Part shown: positions 17,171 to 24,956 of the stretch, in pieces
How positions within the stretch are numbered: position 1 is the stretch's first letter
Layout: the number at the start of each line of letters is the position of its first letter
NCBI GenBank assembly: GCA_964448855.1
Contig: CAYUXI010000017.1
Span: 1 to 38,775, forward strand
Reading direction: 5' to 3'
Origin: QAMX01 sp964448855
GTDB taxonomy: Bacteria; Bacillota; Clostridia; Oscillospirales; QAMX01
Length of the DNA stretch: 38,775 nt
Notes under the pieces: generated by a model
What the model was told of the DNA's origin: nothing
Seen by the model: the letters and a program-made list of their open reading frames with translations, nothing else
The model's database searches: none
Program-made: the position numbers and the translations under genes

Positions 17171-18398
17171 CGAGGTTCTGCTGAAGGTTGACCATCTGTG
17201 TCAGTATTTCCGCATGGGGCACAAGGACTTGAAGGCTGTTGACGATGTCAGCTTTGAGATCAGAAAGGGCGAGGCGTTCGGCCTCGTCGGTGAGTCCGGC
17301 TGCGGCAAAACCACAACCGGCCGCTCCATCATCAAGCTGTACGATATCACATCGGGCAACGTGTATTTCAAGGGACAGAAGGTCAGCGCGGGTACCCGTT
17401 CCTATAAGGACGCCATCTCGGCTGCGCGCCGGGACGCATCGGAGAAGATTCAGAAGCTGCGTGCGGACAAATCGGCCGATTCCCAGGCGGAAATCGAGCG
17501 GATTCGGAGCGAGCTGAAGGAGACGATTCAGGAGAATCGCCGCCTCATTCGCGAAGCGCAGACCGACTGCAAAGCCGTTGACCGGCAGCACGCCGCCAAG
17601 ATGGTGGCTGCGCTGGAGCAGGGATATCAGGAAAAATTCGCGGTCGCCGCGAATGACCCCGACGCGCTTCAGGCGCTGAAGCGCGAATATAAATCCAAAT
17701 ACCGCGTCGCCAAAAAGAGCAAGCTGATCACACAGATTCAGATGATCTTCCAGGATCCGATCGCGTCACTCGACCCGCGTATGACCGTCCGCGATATCAT
17801 CGCAGAAGGGCTGATCATCAACGGCGTGACCGACAAGGAGTACATCAATCAGAAGGTCTACGAGATTCTGGAAATGGTCGGCCTTGTGCGCGAACACGCA
17901 GACCGCTATCCGCATGAGTTCTCCGGCGGTCAGCGCCAGCGCATTGGCATTGCGCGTGCGGTCATCATGCAGCCGGAAATGATCATTGCTGATGAGCCGA
18001 TCTCGGCGCTCGACGTGTCGATTCAGGCACAGGTGATCAACCTGCTGAACGATCTCCGCGACCGGCTGGGGCTCACCATCCTCTTCATCGCGCACGACCT
18101 CTCCGTTGTCAAATACTTCTCCGACCGCATCGGCGTCATGTACTTCGGCAAAATGGTCGAGCTGGCGGACTCCGATGAGCTGTTCAAAAACCCACTGCAT
18201 CCGTATACACGGTCGCTCCTGTCGGCCATTCCGCTGCCCGACCCGGTGTATGAGAAGCAGCGCATCCGCGTGACCTACAACCCGCTGGCGGAGCACGATT
18301 ATACGGTCGATACCCCGTCCTTCCGGGAAGTTGCCCCCGGCCATTTCGTGCATTGCAACGATGCCGAGGAAGCCAAGTATCGGCAGATGCTCCAGTAA
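17154..18398 (+). CDS. OppF/DppF-type ATP-binding protein with a ~100-residue helical insertion
   Basis: 414 residues against about 320 usually. Walker A GESGCGKT is at 46-53, but the Q-loop Gln200 (IFQDPIASLDP) is about 100 residues later than normal. The insert (about 85-190) is highly charged with a coiled-coil look (runs such as ASEKIQKLRADK and ELKETIQENRR). From the Q-loop on, spacing is normal: signature FSGGQRQR at 256-263, Walker B MIIADEPISALD, H-loop IAHDLS, and the Opp C-terminal motif HPYTRSLLSAIP. It pairs with the OppD homologue. The ATG lies inside the end of that gene, with GGGGAGG as ribosome site. Confidence 0.92.
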   Translation: MANNNNEVLLKVDHLCQYFRMGHKDLKAVDDVSFEIRKGEAFGLVGESGCGKTTTGRSIIKLYDITSGNVYFKGQKVSAGTRSYKDAISAARRDASEKIQKLRADKSADSQAEIERIRSELKETIQENRRLIREAQTDCKAVDRQHAAKMVAALEQGYQEKFAVAANDPDALQALKREYKSKYRVAKKSKLITQIQMIFQDPIASLDPRMTVRDIIAEGLIINGVTDKEYINQKVYEILEMVGLVREHADRYPHEFSGGQRQRIGIARAVIMQPEMIIADEPISALDVSIQAQVINLLNDLRDRLGLTILFIAHDLSVVKYFSDRIGVMYFGKMVELADSDELFKNPLHPYTRSLLSAIPLPDPVYEKQRIRVTYNPLAEHDYTVDTPSFREVAPGHFVHCNDAEEAKYRQMLQ

Positions 18399-18419
18399 GG
18401 GAACGGACGGTCAGGAAGA

Positions 18420-18845
18420 TTGAAAACTGAGAAAAGGAAAATCTGGATCAAGTATGCCGTCTGCCTGGCGGTGGCTGCATTGATGACACTGATCGTTTTC
18501 GCGATCAAAGGCTTTTTCACAGATCGAATCGAAACCAATCTCGGCATTCTCGCCGACGGGTTCACGGTTTCCGGCCTCCTGCTGACACTGTTTGCGGGAA
18601 TGCTCTTTGTCAGTGGCGAGGGCGCGTTCATCGGGATCGGCTTCGTGCTGAGAAACGTTGTGCTGGCGCTGATCCCCATGGGTCGGCGGCGACACGAGGT
18701 GTACGCCCAATACCGGGAGCGCAAGCTGAGCAAGGTGAAAAAGCAGAGCGATCACTGCATCCTGCTGGTCGGGCTGGTCTTTCTGGCCATCGGCATCCTC
18801 TTTACCGTGATCTGGTACACAAAGTACTACCAAATCCCTGCATAA
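18420..18845 (+). CDS. DUF3899-like small membrane protein
   Basis: 141 residues starting at a TTG with an AGGA site close upstream; no ATG gives a full-length product. Three membrane segments are visible (about 12-30, 48-65, 112-132) with a basic cytoplasmic loop (about 88-110, GRRRHEVYAQYRER). The layout resembles DUF3899 proteins of Firmicutes, whose function is unknown. It follows the OppF homologue by 21 bp and precedes the operon terminator, so it is co-expressed with the transporter and could be an accessory membrane subunit; that is inference. Confidence 0.7.
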   Translation: MKTEKRKIWIKYAVCLAVAALMTLIVFAIKGFFTDRIETNLGILADGFTVSGLLLTLFAGMLFVSGEGAFIGIGFVLRNVVLALIPMGRRRHEVYAQYRERKLSKVKKQSDHCILLVGLVFLAIGILFTVIWYTKYYQIPA

Positions 18846-18864
18846 CGCAGAAATTGTCTTTATC

Positions 18865-18896
18865 AAAACGGCAAGCCGAAACCGGCTTGCCGTTTT
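18865..18896 (+). terminator. Intrinsic terminator of the Opp operon
   Basis: AAAACGGCAAGCCG (18865-18878), loop AAAC, perfect complement (18883-18896), with the T-tract forming the end of the stem and continuing to 18898. Confidence 0.95.
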
Positions 18897-18909
18897 TTGC
18901 GCTCAAAAA

Positions 18910-18946
18910 GCAGCTCAAAAGGCATTTTGTGTGCCTCCTGAGCTGC
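18910..18946 (-). terminator. Intrinsic terminator of the MBL-fold gene
   Basis: GCAGCTCA/TGAGCTGC outer stem (18910-18917, 18939-18946) and AGGCA/TGCCT inner stem. On the - strand it is followed by CTTTTTGAG. It lies 63 bp after the stop of the gene. Confidence 0.75.
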
Positions 18947-19009
18947 GAAGTGTGTCGGTTTTTGAAAATGGCTCAAACGCCGAACGGACAAGCTACATGG
19001 CGCATGGGC

Positions 19010-19795
19010 TCAGAACTCCTCCGTCATGCCGTCCGAGCAGATGTGGATGCAGATCGGGTGCGCAGCGCTCCATTCGGCGCAGAGCCGCTCACACGCCGGG
19101 CGATTCTCGATGATTTCCCGACCGTGATGCGTCAGGCGCAGCTGCGGAATCCGGTGGGAGACGGCATAGCGGCAGACGTCGTCCACGTGGTGATGGCCGG
19201 TTTCCATGATCAACAGGTCGCAGCCGTCGCCGACCAGAGCGTCCAGCTCCTCGATGTGCCGCAGATCGCCGGAAAAGACGATGCGCCGCCCGTCGGCCTC
19301 CAGCAGGAAGGAGAAGGAATGCCAGCCGTTGCTCCCGTCCTCGCGCAGATGCAGATTGTGGTACGCGCTGACGCGGAGATTTTCGTCTTCGAAGATGCAG
19401 CCGTCCGTCAGCGGGTGCGCATCCAGCTCGAAGGAAAAATGGGGATCGGTCGTCCCGCAGGCGACCGATTCAATGGCGGGCAGCAGCGAAAGATCGGGGA
19501 AAAAGACGGACAGCGTGTTGTCGCACACCAGCTGCCGGTGGTAGCGCCCTTCCAGCTTCTGGATGCAGGCCAGCAGATTGGCCATCCCGCCGATGTGATC
19601 GAGGTGCGGGTGCGAGACAAAGAGCGCGGCGGTCTGCATCACGTCCAGACCGGAGGCGTAGGCCTGATGCGCACAGTTCTCTCCGGCTTCAAACCAGTAA
19701 AACAGGCCACCGGCCTCCAGAATCCATGCGCTGTGGTGCATACCCGGGAAGGGCTCCGTCCCGGATAACGTCCCTAAAAAGTGAAGCTTCAGCAT
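19010..19795 (-). CDS. Metallo-beta-lactamase-fold hydrolase
   Basis: 261 residues. The zinc motif SHPHLDH gives His62, His64, Asp66 and His67; later metal ligands are plausible in FSGDLRH and LTHHGRE. The N-terminus (LHFLGTLSGTEP) resembles the RNase Z/phosphodiesterase branch of the fold rather than lactamases or glyoxalases. Substrate unknown. It is transcribed from a TTGACA-17-TATACT promoter, away from the ArsR/nitroreductase pair, and a palindrome GACAG-GCGT-CTGTC (19818-19831) between promoter and ATG could be an operator. Confidence 0.88.
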   Translation of the reverse strand: MLKLHFLGTLSGTEPFPGMHHSAWILEAGGLFYWFEAGENCAHQAYASGLDVMQTAALFVSHPHLDHIGGMANLLACIQKLEGRYHRQLVCDNTLSVFFPDLSLLPAIESVACGTTDPHFSFELDAHPLTDGCIFEDENLRVSAYHNLHLREDGSNGWHSFSFLLEADGRRIVFSGDLRHIEELDALVGDGCDLLIMETGHHHVDDVCRYAVSHRIPQLRLTHHGREIIENRPACERLCAEWSAAHPICIHICSDGMTEEF

Positions 19796-19842
19796 CCAAT
19801 CCGCCTTTCCGAACGCCGACAGGCGTCTGTCAGAATACGTTC

Positions 19843-19871
19843 AGTATATCAAAAAAACGGCCACTTGTCAA
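19843..19871 (-). promoter_or_regulatory. Sigma-A promoter of the MBL-fold gene
   Basis: On the - strand TTGACA (19866-19871) and TATACT (19843-19848) are 17 bp apart. A palindrome at 19818-19831 lies in the leader. Confidence 0.85.
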
Positions 19872-19929
19872 TGCGGATGGAGCGGGCTGCATGGCGCTTG
19901 CGCTCGATTTTCTTTCCCATTGCGAATGG

Positions 19930-19979
19930 TTGCCCATTTGCAGATCAATCGTGGTATAATGGTACAATGGTTGAAACCA
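19930..19979 (+). promoter_or_regulatory. Extended -10 promoter and palindrome before the ArsR regulator
   Basis: TGGTATAAT gives an extended -10 (TATAAT at 19955-19960); a weak TTGCCC at 19930 is 19 bp away. An inverted repeat TGGTT-GA-AACCA (19968-19979) just downstream is a candidate site for autorepression by the ArsR protein. Confidence 0.6.
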
Positions 19980-20001
19980 ATCGACGAAAGAGGTGAAACA
20001 G

Positions 20002-20370
20002 TTGCAGGACGTTCAAAAGCTGGCCGAGGAGTTTGCGGCTTGTCGCAAAACGATGCTGGCCATTGGCGATGAAACCCGGCAATATCTGATTCTGGAGATG
20101 ATGCAGATGGGACGGTGCGACGGGGTGCGCGTGGGCGCGATTACAGAGCGGACGCACCTGTCCCGACCGGCTGTTTCCCACCATTTGCAGATTCTCAAGG
20201 AAGCCGGTATCATCAAGGTTCGCCGGGAAGGAACGAAAAATTACTATTATTTCGATGCAGATGCCAGGGCGATGAATGATCTCCTGCAAATGCTCGAGCA
20301 CGCGAATGAAATGATGAAAAATCTGCCGGACAGAAGCCGGAAAACAGGGAATGGAGGCCATACAATATGA
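20002..20370 (+). CDS. ArsR/SmtB-type winged-helix transcriptional regulator
   Basis: 122 residues from TTG at 20002; the GTG three codons earlier is inside the AAAGAGGTG ribosome site and is less likely. The fold is read from the helix-turn-helix HLSRPAVSHHLQILKEAGIIKVRREG followed by the wing NYYYFD, the classic ArsR layout. No metal-binding CxC motif is visible, so it probably senses something other than arsenic or zinc. Its stop overlaps the nitroreductase ATG (ATGA), which suggests it controls that gene. It may also act on the divergent MBL-fold gene. Confidence 0.88.
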   Translation: MQDVQKLAEEFAACRKTMLAIGDETRQYLILEMMQMGRCDGVRVGAITERTHLSRPAVSHHLQILKEAGIIKVRREGTKNYYYFDADARAMNDLLQMLEHANEMMKNLPDRSRKTGNGGHTI

Positions 20371-21053
20371 CGCAGGAAACAACAATGGATATTCAACGGG
20401 CGATGAAACAGCGCCACAGCGTCCGCAGCTATACGGATCGGCCGATCGAAGGCGCAACGCTTCAGACGCTGAAAGAGGAAATTGTGGCGTGCAACCGCGA
20501 GAGCGGCCTGCATATCCAGCTGGTGCAGCAGGAGCCGAAGGCCTTTGACAGCTTCATGGCGCATTACGGGAAATTCAACGGCGTGCAGAACTATCTGGTG
20601 CTGGTCGGCAAAAAGAGCCCGTCTCTCGATGAAACCTGCGGGTATTACGGCGAACGCTTGGTGCTGAAAGCGCAGCAGCTCGGCCTGAATACCTGCTGGG
20701 TCGCGATGACCTACCGGAAGGTTCCGGGCGCTTTTACCGTCGAGCGGGGCGAAAAGCTGACGGTTGTCATCGCGATTGGCTATGGCAGGACGCAGGGCGT
20801 TGCCCACAAATCGAAGACGGCGGCAGAGGTCAGTTCGCAGAGCGGCTCGGCACCCGAATGGTTCCGGGCGGGCGTGGAGGCGGCGCTGCTGGCGCCGACA
20901 GCCATGAATCAGCAGAAATTCACGCTGCACTATGAAAACGGCAAGGTGACAGCCAAGGCCGGGCGGGGCTTCTATACGAAGCTCGACCTGGGCATCGTCC
21001 GCTACCATTTTGAATGCGGCTCCGGCAAACCGCACGATATCTGGAACGCTTGA
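20367..21053 (+). CDS. Nitroreductase family flavoprotein (TM1586-like)
   Basis: 228 residues. The N-terminal RHSVRSYTDRPI is the FMN-binding motif of nitroreductases. The rest follows the TM1586-type subfamily: GYYGERLVLKAQQLGLNTCWVAM, then a second half with PEWFRAGVEAALLAPTAMNQQ where the second set of flavin contacts lies, and a short C-terminal end. These proteins reduce nitro, quinone or other electrophiles with NAD(P)H. The start overlaps the ArsR stop. A strong terminator follows. Confidence 0.88.
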   Translation: MTQETTMDIQRAMKQRHSVRSYTDRPIEGATLQTLKEEIVACNRESGLHIQLVQQEPKAFDSFMAHYGKFNGVQNYLVLVGKKSPSLDETCGYYGERLVLKAQQLGLNTCWVAMTYRKVPGAFTVERGEKLTVVIAIGYGRTQGVAHKSKTAAEVSSQSGSAPEWFRAGVEAALLAPTAMNQQKFTLHYENGKVTAKAGRGFYTKLDLGIVRYHFECGSGKPHDIWNA

Positions 21054-21076
21054 CGGCCTTCCGACTCCATTCGACC

Positions 21077-21117
21077 AAACGGCAGCGACCATCCGCAAAA
21101 GAAGGCCGCTGCCGTTT
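21077..21117 (+). terminator. Intrinsic terminator of the ArsR/nitroreductase operon
   Basis: AAACGGCAGCG (21077-21087) pairs with CGCTGCCGTTT (21107-21117), running into TTTTTG. Confidence 0.9.
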
Positions 21118-21480
21118 TTGTTGCAAAGCGAGGCTTGCAGCTGCTGCACGAGTTTGTGGGTCAATACGGTTTGATCGGGTTTTGCGCGAGTTACAGCGAT
21201 TTCAGATGAGCCGCGAAGCTGTTGGACGGCTCGCATACTTTCGGGCGATTCCGTGCAGGCAGGCACGGTTTGAGATGGCTTCACGTGCGACTCCCTGCGA
21301 TTCTGCGCGATATGCGTGCAATTTGATCGGCCACAAACCCGCCCTGCTCTTTGTCAGCACGGCGAAACAGCGCACCGTAAATCCAGCCACTGCACCCGCG
21401 CCGTTCTTTCTCCCGGCACTGTGAAACAAAAACGGCGGACGGCTCATCCGAGGACCCCCATTGCGCTCGTCGTTTCAAAC
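21118..21480. other. Gene-free stretch
   Basis: About 360 bp with no credible gene. Short Arg-rich frames exist on both strands without ribosome sites. Its position between two operons, and an Arg/Ala-rich frame on the - strand (21202-21447), make a dispersed or decayed element possible, but I see no inverted ends. Confidence 0.4.
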
Positions 21481-21509
21481 AGAGCGCCCCCGTTTTGCCC
21501 AGGCGCTCT
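21481..21509 (-). terminator. Weak terminator overlapping the stop of the small helical protein gene
   Basis: AGAGCGCC (21481-21488) pairs with GGCGCTCT (21502-21509); the following tract on the - strand is only moderately T-rich. Confidence 0.5.
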
Positions 21510-21759
21510 ACTGCTTTGCGCTGCGAATCCGGGCTTCTGCGTCTTTTTGGCGCGCATGGGCCGCTGCAATCGCCGCTTCCTGCTGCTTCTGACAGGCGGC
21601 TTTCCGCGCCGCCGGACGGCTGTTGGCACGCGCTTCGGCGAAGCTGGCCTTGGATTCGGCGCGGACGGCGGCGAAATTTGCCTGATCGACGCGGTGCTGC
21701 GCCTGCGCGCTCTCCTTCATGTCGGAAAATGCCTGCTTGAAAAACGAAAGAATTTTCAT
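21508..21759 (-). CDS. Small Ala/Arg-rich helical protein of unknown function
   Basis: 83 residues with a good AGGAG site nine bases upstream of the ATG. The sequence is almost wholly helix-forming: an N-terminal amphipathic segment (ILSFFKQAFSDMKES) followed by an Ala-, Glu- and Arg-rich repeat-like stretch ending EARIRSAKQ, which suggests a coiled coil. No cysteines of note and no signal peptide. It follows the two-TM protein gene by 51 bp on the same strand and is probably co-transcribed. I recall similar small proteins in Clostridia but no assigned function. Confidence 0.7.
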   Translation of the reverse strand: MKILSFFKQAFSDMKESAQAQHRVDQANFAAVRAESKASFAEARANSRPAARKAACQKQQEAAIAAAHARQKDAEARIRSAKQ

Positions 21760-21810
21760 GGATTACGACTCCTTTTCTGAATGGATGGGATGGATATTGA
21801 ATGAAAATGG

Positions 21811-22197
21811 TCAGTTTACATCACCGGACGCGGCGCTTGTCAGCACGCGATCACTGAGCTGCAAGATCGAATCCGCATATTTTCTGCGCCGATGGCGAAG
21901 CAGCGACCGATAGATGGGGTAGTTGATGATGGCCAGCAGCATCCCGATGACGCCGAGGACGAGGCCGGGCAGCAGGGTGGCCTCCAGTCCGATGTGTGCG
22001 CCGATGTCGGTCATGATCAGGCTCATGCCGGAGCCCATGATCAACGCGCTGATGCTGCCGAAAATCCACGCGAACACCGCCGGTGTGCGCCGAACGTGGC
22101 GATCCAGTGTCCGAAGCGCATCCAGCTCCGTGGATTCCTTTTCCAGATATTGTGCGCGAATTTTCTGCGCCAGAAACTGTTGGTCGTTTCGTTCCAT
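21811..22197 (-). CDS. Conserved two-TM membrane protein
   Basis: 128 residues with an AGAGG site eight bases before the ATG. Layout: acidic and basic N-terminal helix (about 1-36), two membrane helices (about 40-63 and 74-93) joined by a short loop, and a basic C-terminal tail (RHRRRKYADS) followed by an amphipathic helix. I associate this pattern with a Clostridia family often mislabelled as dihydropteridine reductase; nothing enzymatic is visible. Probably in one operon with the small helical protein. Confidence 0.75.
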   Translation of the reverse strand: MERNDQQFLAQKIRAQYLEKESTELDALRTLDRHVRRTPAVFAWIFGSISALIMGSGMSLIMTDIGAHIGLEATLLPGLVLGVIGMLLAIINYPIYRSLLRHRRRKYADSILQLSDRVLTSAASGDVN

Positions 22198-22360
22198 ATC
22201 AATGCCTCTTTCTGCAAATTGTACTCATTGGCCCCACCGCTTGGGGACAGTCATAGAATACACCTCGGCCGTTTGCGTTTTGTTGGGGAGTTGTTTGTGT
22301 TCTGTTAATCGGCACATTTTCCGCATTCTTTCGCCGGATAGCCGAAGCGCCCAAACAAAA

Positions 22361-22402
22361 TTCCCCGCAAAAAACAGGCAGACTCCTGCTTTTTGCGGGG
22401 AA
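22361..22402 (-). terminator. Intrinsic terminator of the PHP gene
   Basis: An 18-bp stem with one mismatch (22361-22378 and 22385-22402) and a 6-nt loop. On the - strand it is followed by TTTTGTTTGG. It is 43 bp after the PHP stop. Confidence 0.88.
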
Positions 22403-22444
22403 TGGATGGATCAAAACGCGAAAAATGGGGGGGGCAGCGGGGTC

Positions 22445-23236
22445 TCAGATGCGGAACTGATTGTCCGCCGTCAGCCCCAGCGCGGCGATGGCCGAAGCAT
22501 AGTGGGAGGCGGGGTACAGCTCAGCCGGATGGTGCGCGTCCGAGCCACAGTAAAACTTGCAGCCGGCTTCCTTTGCAATCCGGTACGGGCGCAGCAGCGT
22601 GTCCGCTTCCTCCGGCGGAAAAACCAGACAGGCGGCGTTGAGCTCAATACCGACACCGACTTCTGCGGCACGGCGGAAGACCTGCTCCAGCTCCGCAGTC
22701 GGCAGTGCGTCAATCGTTTGCAAAAACAGCTCGTGGGACTCCTGAAAGATCAGACTGCAGGTCAAATGCGCAATGCCGATTTTTCGGAATGGCAAATCCA
22801 TATCGAGCAGCGCATTCAGCTTCTTCAGCCAGAAGACGGCGCGCTGCTCCGGCGTCGTGTATTCAGCCGGAATGGTGAAGGAGGTCATGTGAAAATGCGT
22901 GGTGGGAATGATGACAAAGTCGAAATCGTCAAACCGCTCTCTGGGCATTCCGATCTGCATATGCCGATCCATTTCCGTCTCGCAGCCGAAGAGAAACCGG
23001 ACGCCCTCCGCCTGCGGCAACGGCTTGGCCGCGCTGATGTGTGCAAAATCCTGCGGGCGATACCAGCCGCTGGCACCGTCCGTGACGGCGTCCCAGTAAT
23101 GGTCGGTGATGCAGATGGTGCTCAGATGGTTTTCCTGCGCATACTGCAAAAGCCGCGCGGGGGTCTGTTCCGGATCTCTGGAGCAGGAAGACAGCTGGCT
23201 GTGAATGTGCAGGTCGTGATCCAAAAGAAATGACAT
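22445..23236 (-). CDS. PHP-domain phosphoesterase (histidinol-phosphatase-like)
   Basis: 263 residues from the ATG at 23236, chosen for its TTGGAGG site eight bases upstream; an ATG eight codons earlier lacks one. The first PHP metal motif is DLHIHS (His10, His12), followed by ITDHYW, the FGCETEMD stretch, PTTHFHM, and GSDAHHPAEL near the C-terminus, giving the full set of His/Asp ligands for a trinuclear metal site. The family includes HisK-type histidinol phosphatases and other phosphoesterases; there is no his biosynthesis cluster here, so the substrate is open. Confidence 0.88.
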   Translation of the reverse strand: MSFLLDHDLHIHSQLSSCSRDPEQTPARLLQYAQENHLSTICITDHYWDAVTDGASGWYRPQDFAHISAAKPLPQAEGVRFLFGCETEMDRHMQIGMPRERFDDFDFVIIPTTHFHMTSFTIPAEYTTPEQRAVFWLKKLNALLDMDLPFRKIGIAHLTCSLIFQESHELFLQTIDALPTAELEQVFRRAAEVGVGIELNAACLVFPPEEADTLLRPYRIAKEAGCKFYCGSDAHHPAELYPASHYASAIAALGLTADNQFRI

Positions 23237-23283
23237 GGCAAAATCCTCCAATTCGATCAAAATGGCGGTTCATTCTCTGCATT

Positions 23284-23312
23284 ATGATAGCATACTGGCC
23301 GCCAAAACGCAA
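23284..23312 (-). promoter_or_regulatory. Candidate sigma-A promoter of the PHP gene
   Basis: On the - strand TTGCGT (23307-23312) and TATCAT (23284-23289) are 17 bp apart, upstream of the 23236 start. Confidence 0.55.
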
Positions 23313-23358
23313 GCATTTGGGACGCTTTTTTGCGAAAAACGTCCGAACGAGGAACCGC

Positions 23359-24546
23359 CTAACAGCCGGACAGATAGCGGCGCAAATCAAACCGCGCCAG
23401 CCGGATGTGCTGCCGGTTCACCGTGTAGGACATGGCCAGCTCGCCTGACTCTATGTACTGGACAAACGGATAAAAGCAGCTGGTGTGCATATGCGCCTGC
23501 AAAATGACACGGCTGTTGGCCAGATGGTCGGGATCGACCTGAACGATGCCGATGTGCTCGCGGTCAATCGGGGCGTGGAAGAGATAGAGCTGGTTGTCGT
23601 AGACAATCCAGTCGGCTCGGGATTGACAGTCCTCGATTTCAACCGGTGTCTCCCAGACGCCCGTGTCCAGATGATACGCCGTCAGAAAGCCGCAGGAGTT
23701 CTCGTTCTGCTGCCGCACGAAATAGTAGACGGTGTCGCCGAGGACATACGTCGCATTTTCCCATTTGGAATCGTTGATGAAATCGGGCTGCGCGACATAC
23801 GTCCATTCGATCAGGTCGCTGCTTTTGATGATGCAGGTGAAATCGCCGCTGTATGCGCCGGTGTAGTACCAGGTCGTCCCGTCTTCGACGCGTGTCGAGA
23901 GCTTCTGCATGATGCCGATATCGGAATACATCGTTTTGCAGGGAATGTCGTTTTCGGCCAGTGCGCTCTGTATCCCACTGCGGGAAAAATCGTTGACCAG
24001 ATGGCCGACACGGAACCGGTTCACGGAAATATCGCCGAGCGTTTTGGTGGAAAGCGTGAAGGGACAGGTCAGGCGGTAATAATTGCCCTCCGTTCGCGCC
24101 GCCCACATGATCAGCAGGGTGTCATCGTCCTTCTGCATCAGAATCGTGTCATAGACCATGTCGATGACCTTGCCGTCCACGACATCACCAGTCGTCTGCA
24201 AATCGAGATATGTCTTGTCCGCGGGATGCTCAAGCGGCGCGTACACCAGACGGGCGGTCTGATTCAACGGGTCCTCGGACGGCTCCTTGGTGTTGGCGTA
24301 ATACGTCATGTAGATCATGTTGTCGATGACGACAAAGGTCGAGACGTGCGCCATTTTGTCGATCGGCCTTTCAAAATCGCCGACAAAGCGCTCGGAGATT
24401 TCAGCCGCAAACGCGGCACCTTTTTCCAGCGCCTCGGGCGAAACGGCTGCGGAGATGGTTCGCGCAACCGTGGCAATCGGCGCACCCTCGACGATGCGGA
24501 GCATCTTGGAGGTTGGGTAATCCGGGGAAAAGACTGGTTTTTTCAT
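23359..24546 (-). CDS. Beta-propeller protein, possible glycosidase-like (GH43/sialidase-type fold)
   Basis: 395 residues from the ATG at 24546 (GAGGGA site seven bases upstream; the frame upstream is remnant sequence). No signal peptide. The sequence is a series of beta-strand repeats: YMTYYANT, LLIMWAARTEGNYYRL, TWYYTGAYSGDFTCIIKSSDLIEWTYV, YYFVRQQNENSCGFLTAYH, DNQLYLFHAPIDREHIGIV and LAMSYTV. That periodicity is what propeller glycosidases and BNR-type proteins show. I see no decisive catalytic triad, so enzyme activity is inferred only. It lies directly after the rhamnosidase-like remnant, also on the - strand, so it may be the surviving member of a glycan operon. Confidence 0.6.
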   Translation of the reverse strand: MKKPVFSPDYPTSKMLRIVEGAPIATVARTISAAVSPEALEKGAAFAAEISERFVGDFERPIDKMAHVSTFVVIDNMIYMTYYANTKEPSEDPLNQTARLVYAPLEHPADKTYLDLQTTGDVVDGKVIDMVYDTILMQKDDDTLLIMWAARTEGNYYRLTCPFTLSTKTLGDISVNRFRVGHLVNDFSRSGIQSALAENDIPCKTMYSDIGIMQKLSTRVEDGTTWYYTGAYSGDFTCIIKSSDLIEWTYVAQPDFINDSKWENATYVLGDTVYYFVRQQNENSCGFLTAYHLDTGVWETPVEIEDCQSRADWIVYDNQLYLFHAPIDREHIGIVQVDPDHLANSRVILQAHMHTSCFYPFVQYIESGELAMSYTVNRQHIRLARFDLRRYLSGC

Positions 24547-24557
24547 GAAAATGTCCC

Positions 24558-24905
24558 TCATTTCTGTAGAATTGGCAGTCGATGCCATGAACGGCCGGCT
24601 GCCATCATATCATAGAATGCTTCCAAACCGGGAAGATTCTGGACACCTGTGAGCGAATCGGCAAAGCGCGGAAGCCCGCTCAGACGCTGCCAAACAGAGC
24701 GCAGGTCGATATCCGCCAGGAATACGGCGGCATAGGAAAAGGTCATGTGAAAGAGCGAGGTGTTCCATTTGCTGTCCTTGCCCAGGCTTCAAAGGTGGTG
24801 GTTGCGCCTTCGCGCAGCATCCGCAGCCATGCGCCTCCCGCGACAGACATTCGCGGATGAGGTCGGTTCGGCCGTCGATGGCCAGTCGCAGGGTTATTCA
24901 TATGG
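24558..24905 (-). pseudogene. Remnant of a GH78-like (alpha-L-rhamnosidase-type) gene, frameshifted
   Basis: Three frames of the - strand join into one protein end. Positions 24842-24899 read LRLAIDGRTDLIRECLSRE, 24782-24832 read AWLRMLREGATTTFEAW, and 24558-24780 read GKDSKWNTSLFH and onward to a stop. The R-x-GATTTFE-x-W motif followed by WNTSLFH is the typical end of the six-hairpin barrel of GH78-type rhamnosidases. Two indels break the frame and the 5' part is missing up to the AraC gene. The call as decay is strong if the read is correct; a sequencing or assembly error is the main alternative, but the missing 5' part argues against it. Confidence 0.65.
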
Positions 24906-24956
24906 CTGTACAGTTGCAGGATATCGTTCTGTGTGATTGGGATGGCATCGAACGAA

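Noticed and set aside
21014..21424. 136-codon frame on the + strand after the nitroreductase
   Set aside because: Overlaps the nitroreductase end and its terminator, Arg-rich, no ribosome site.
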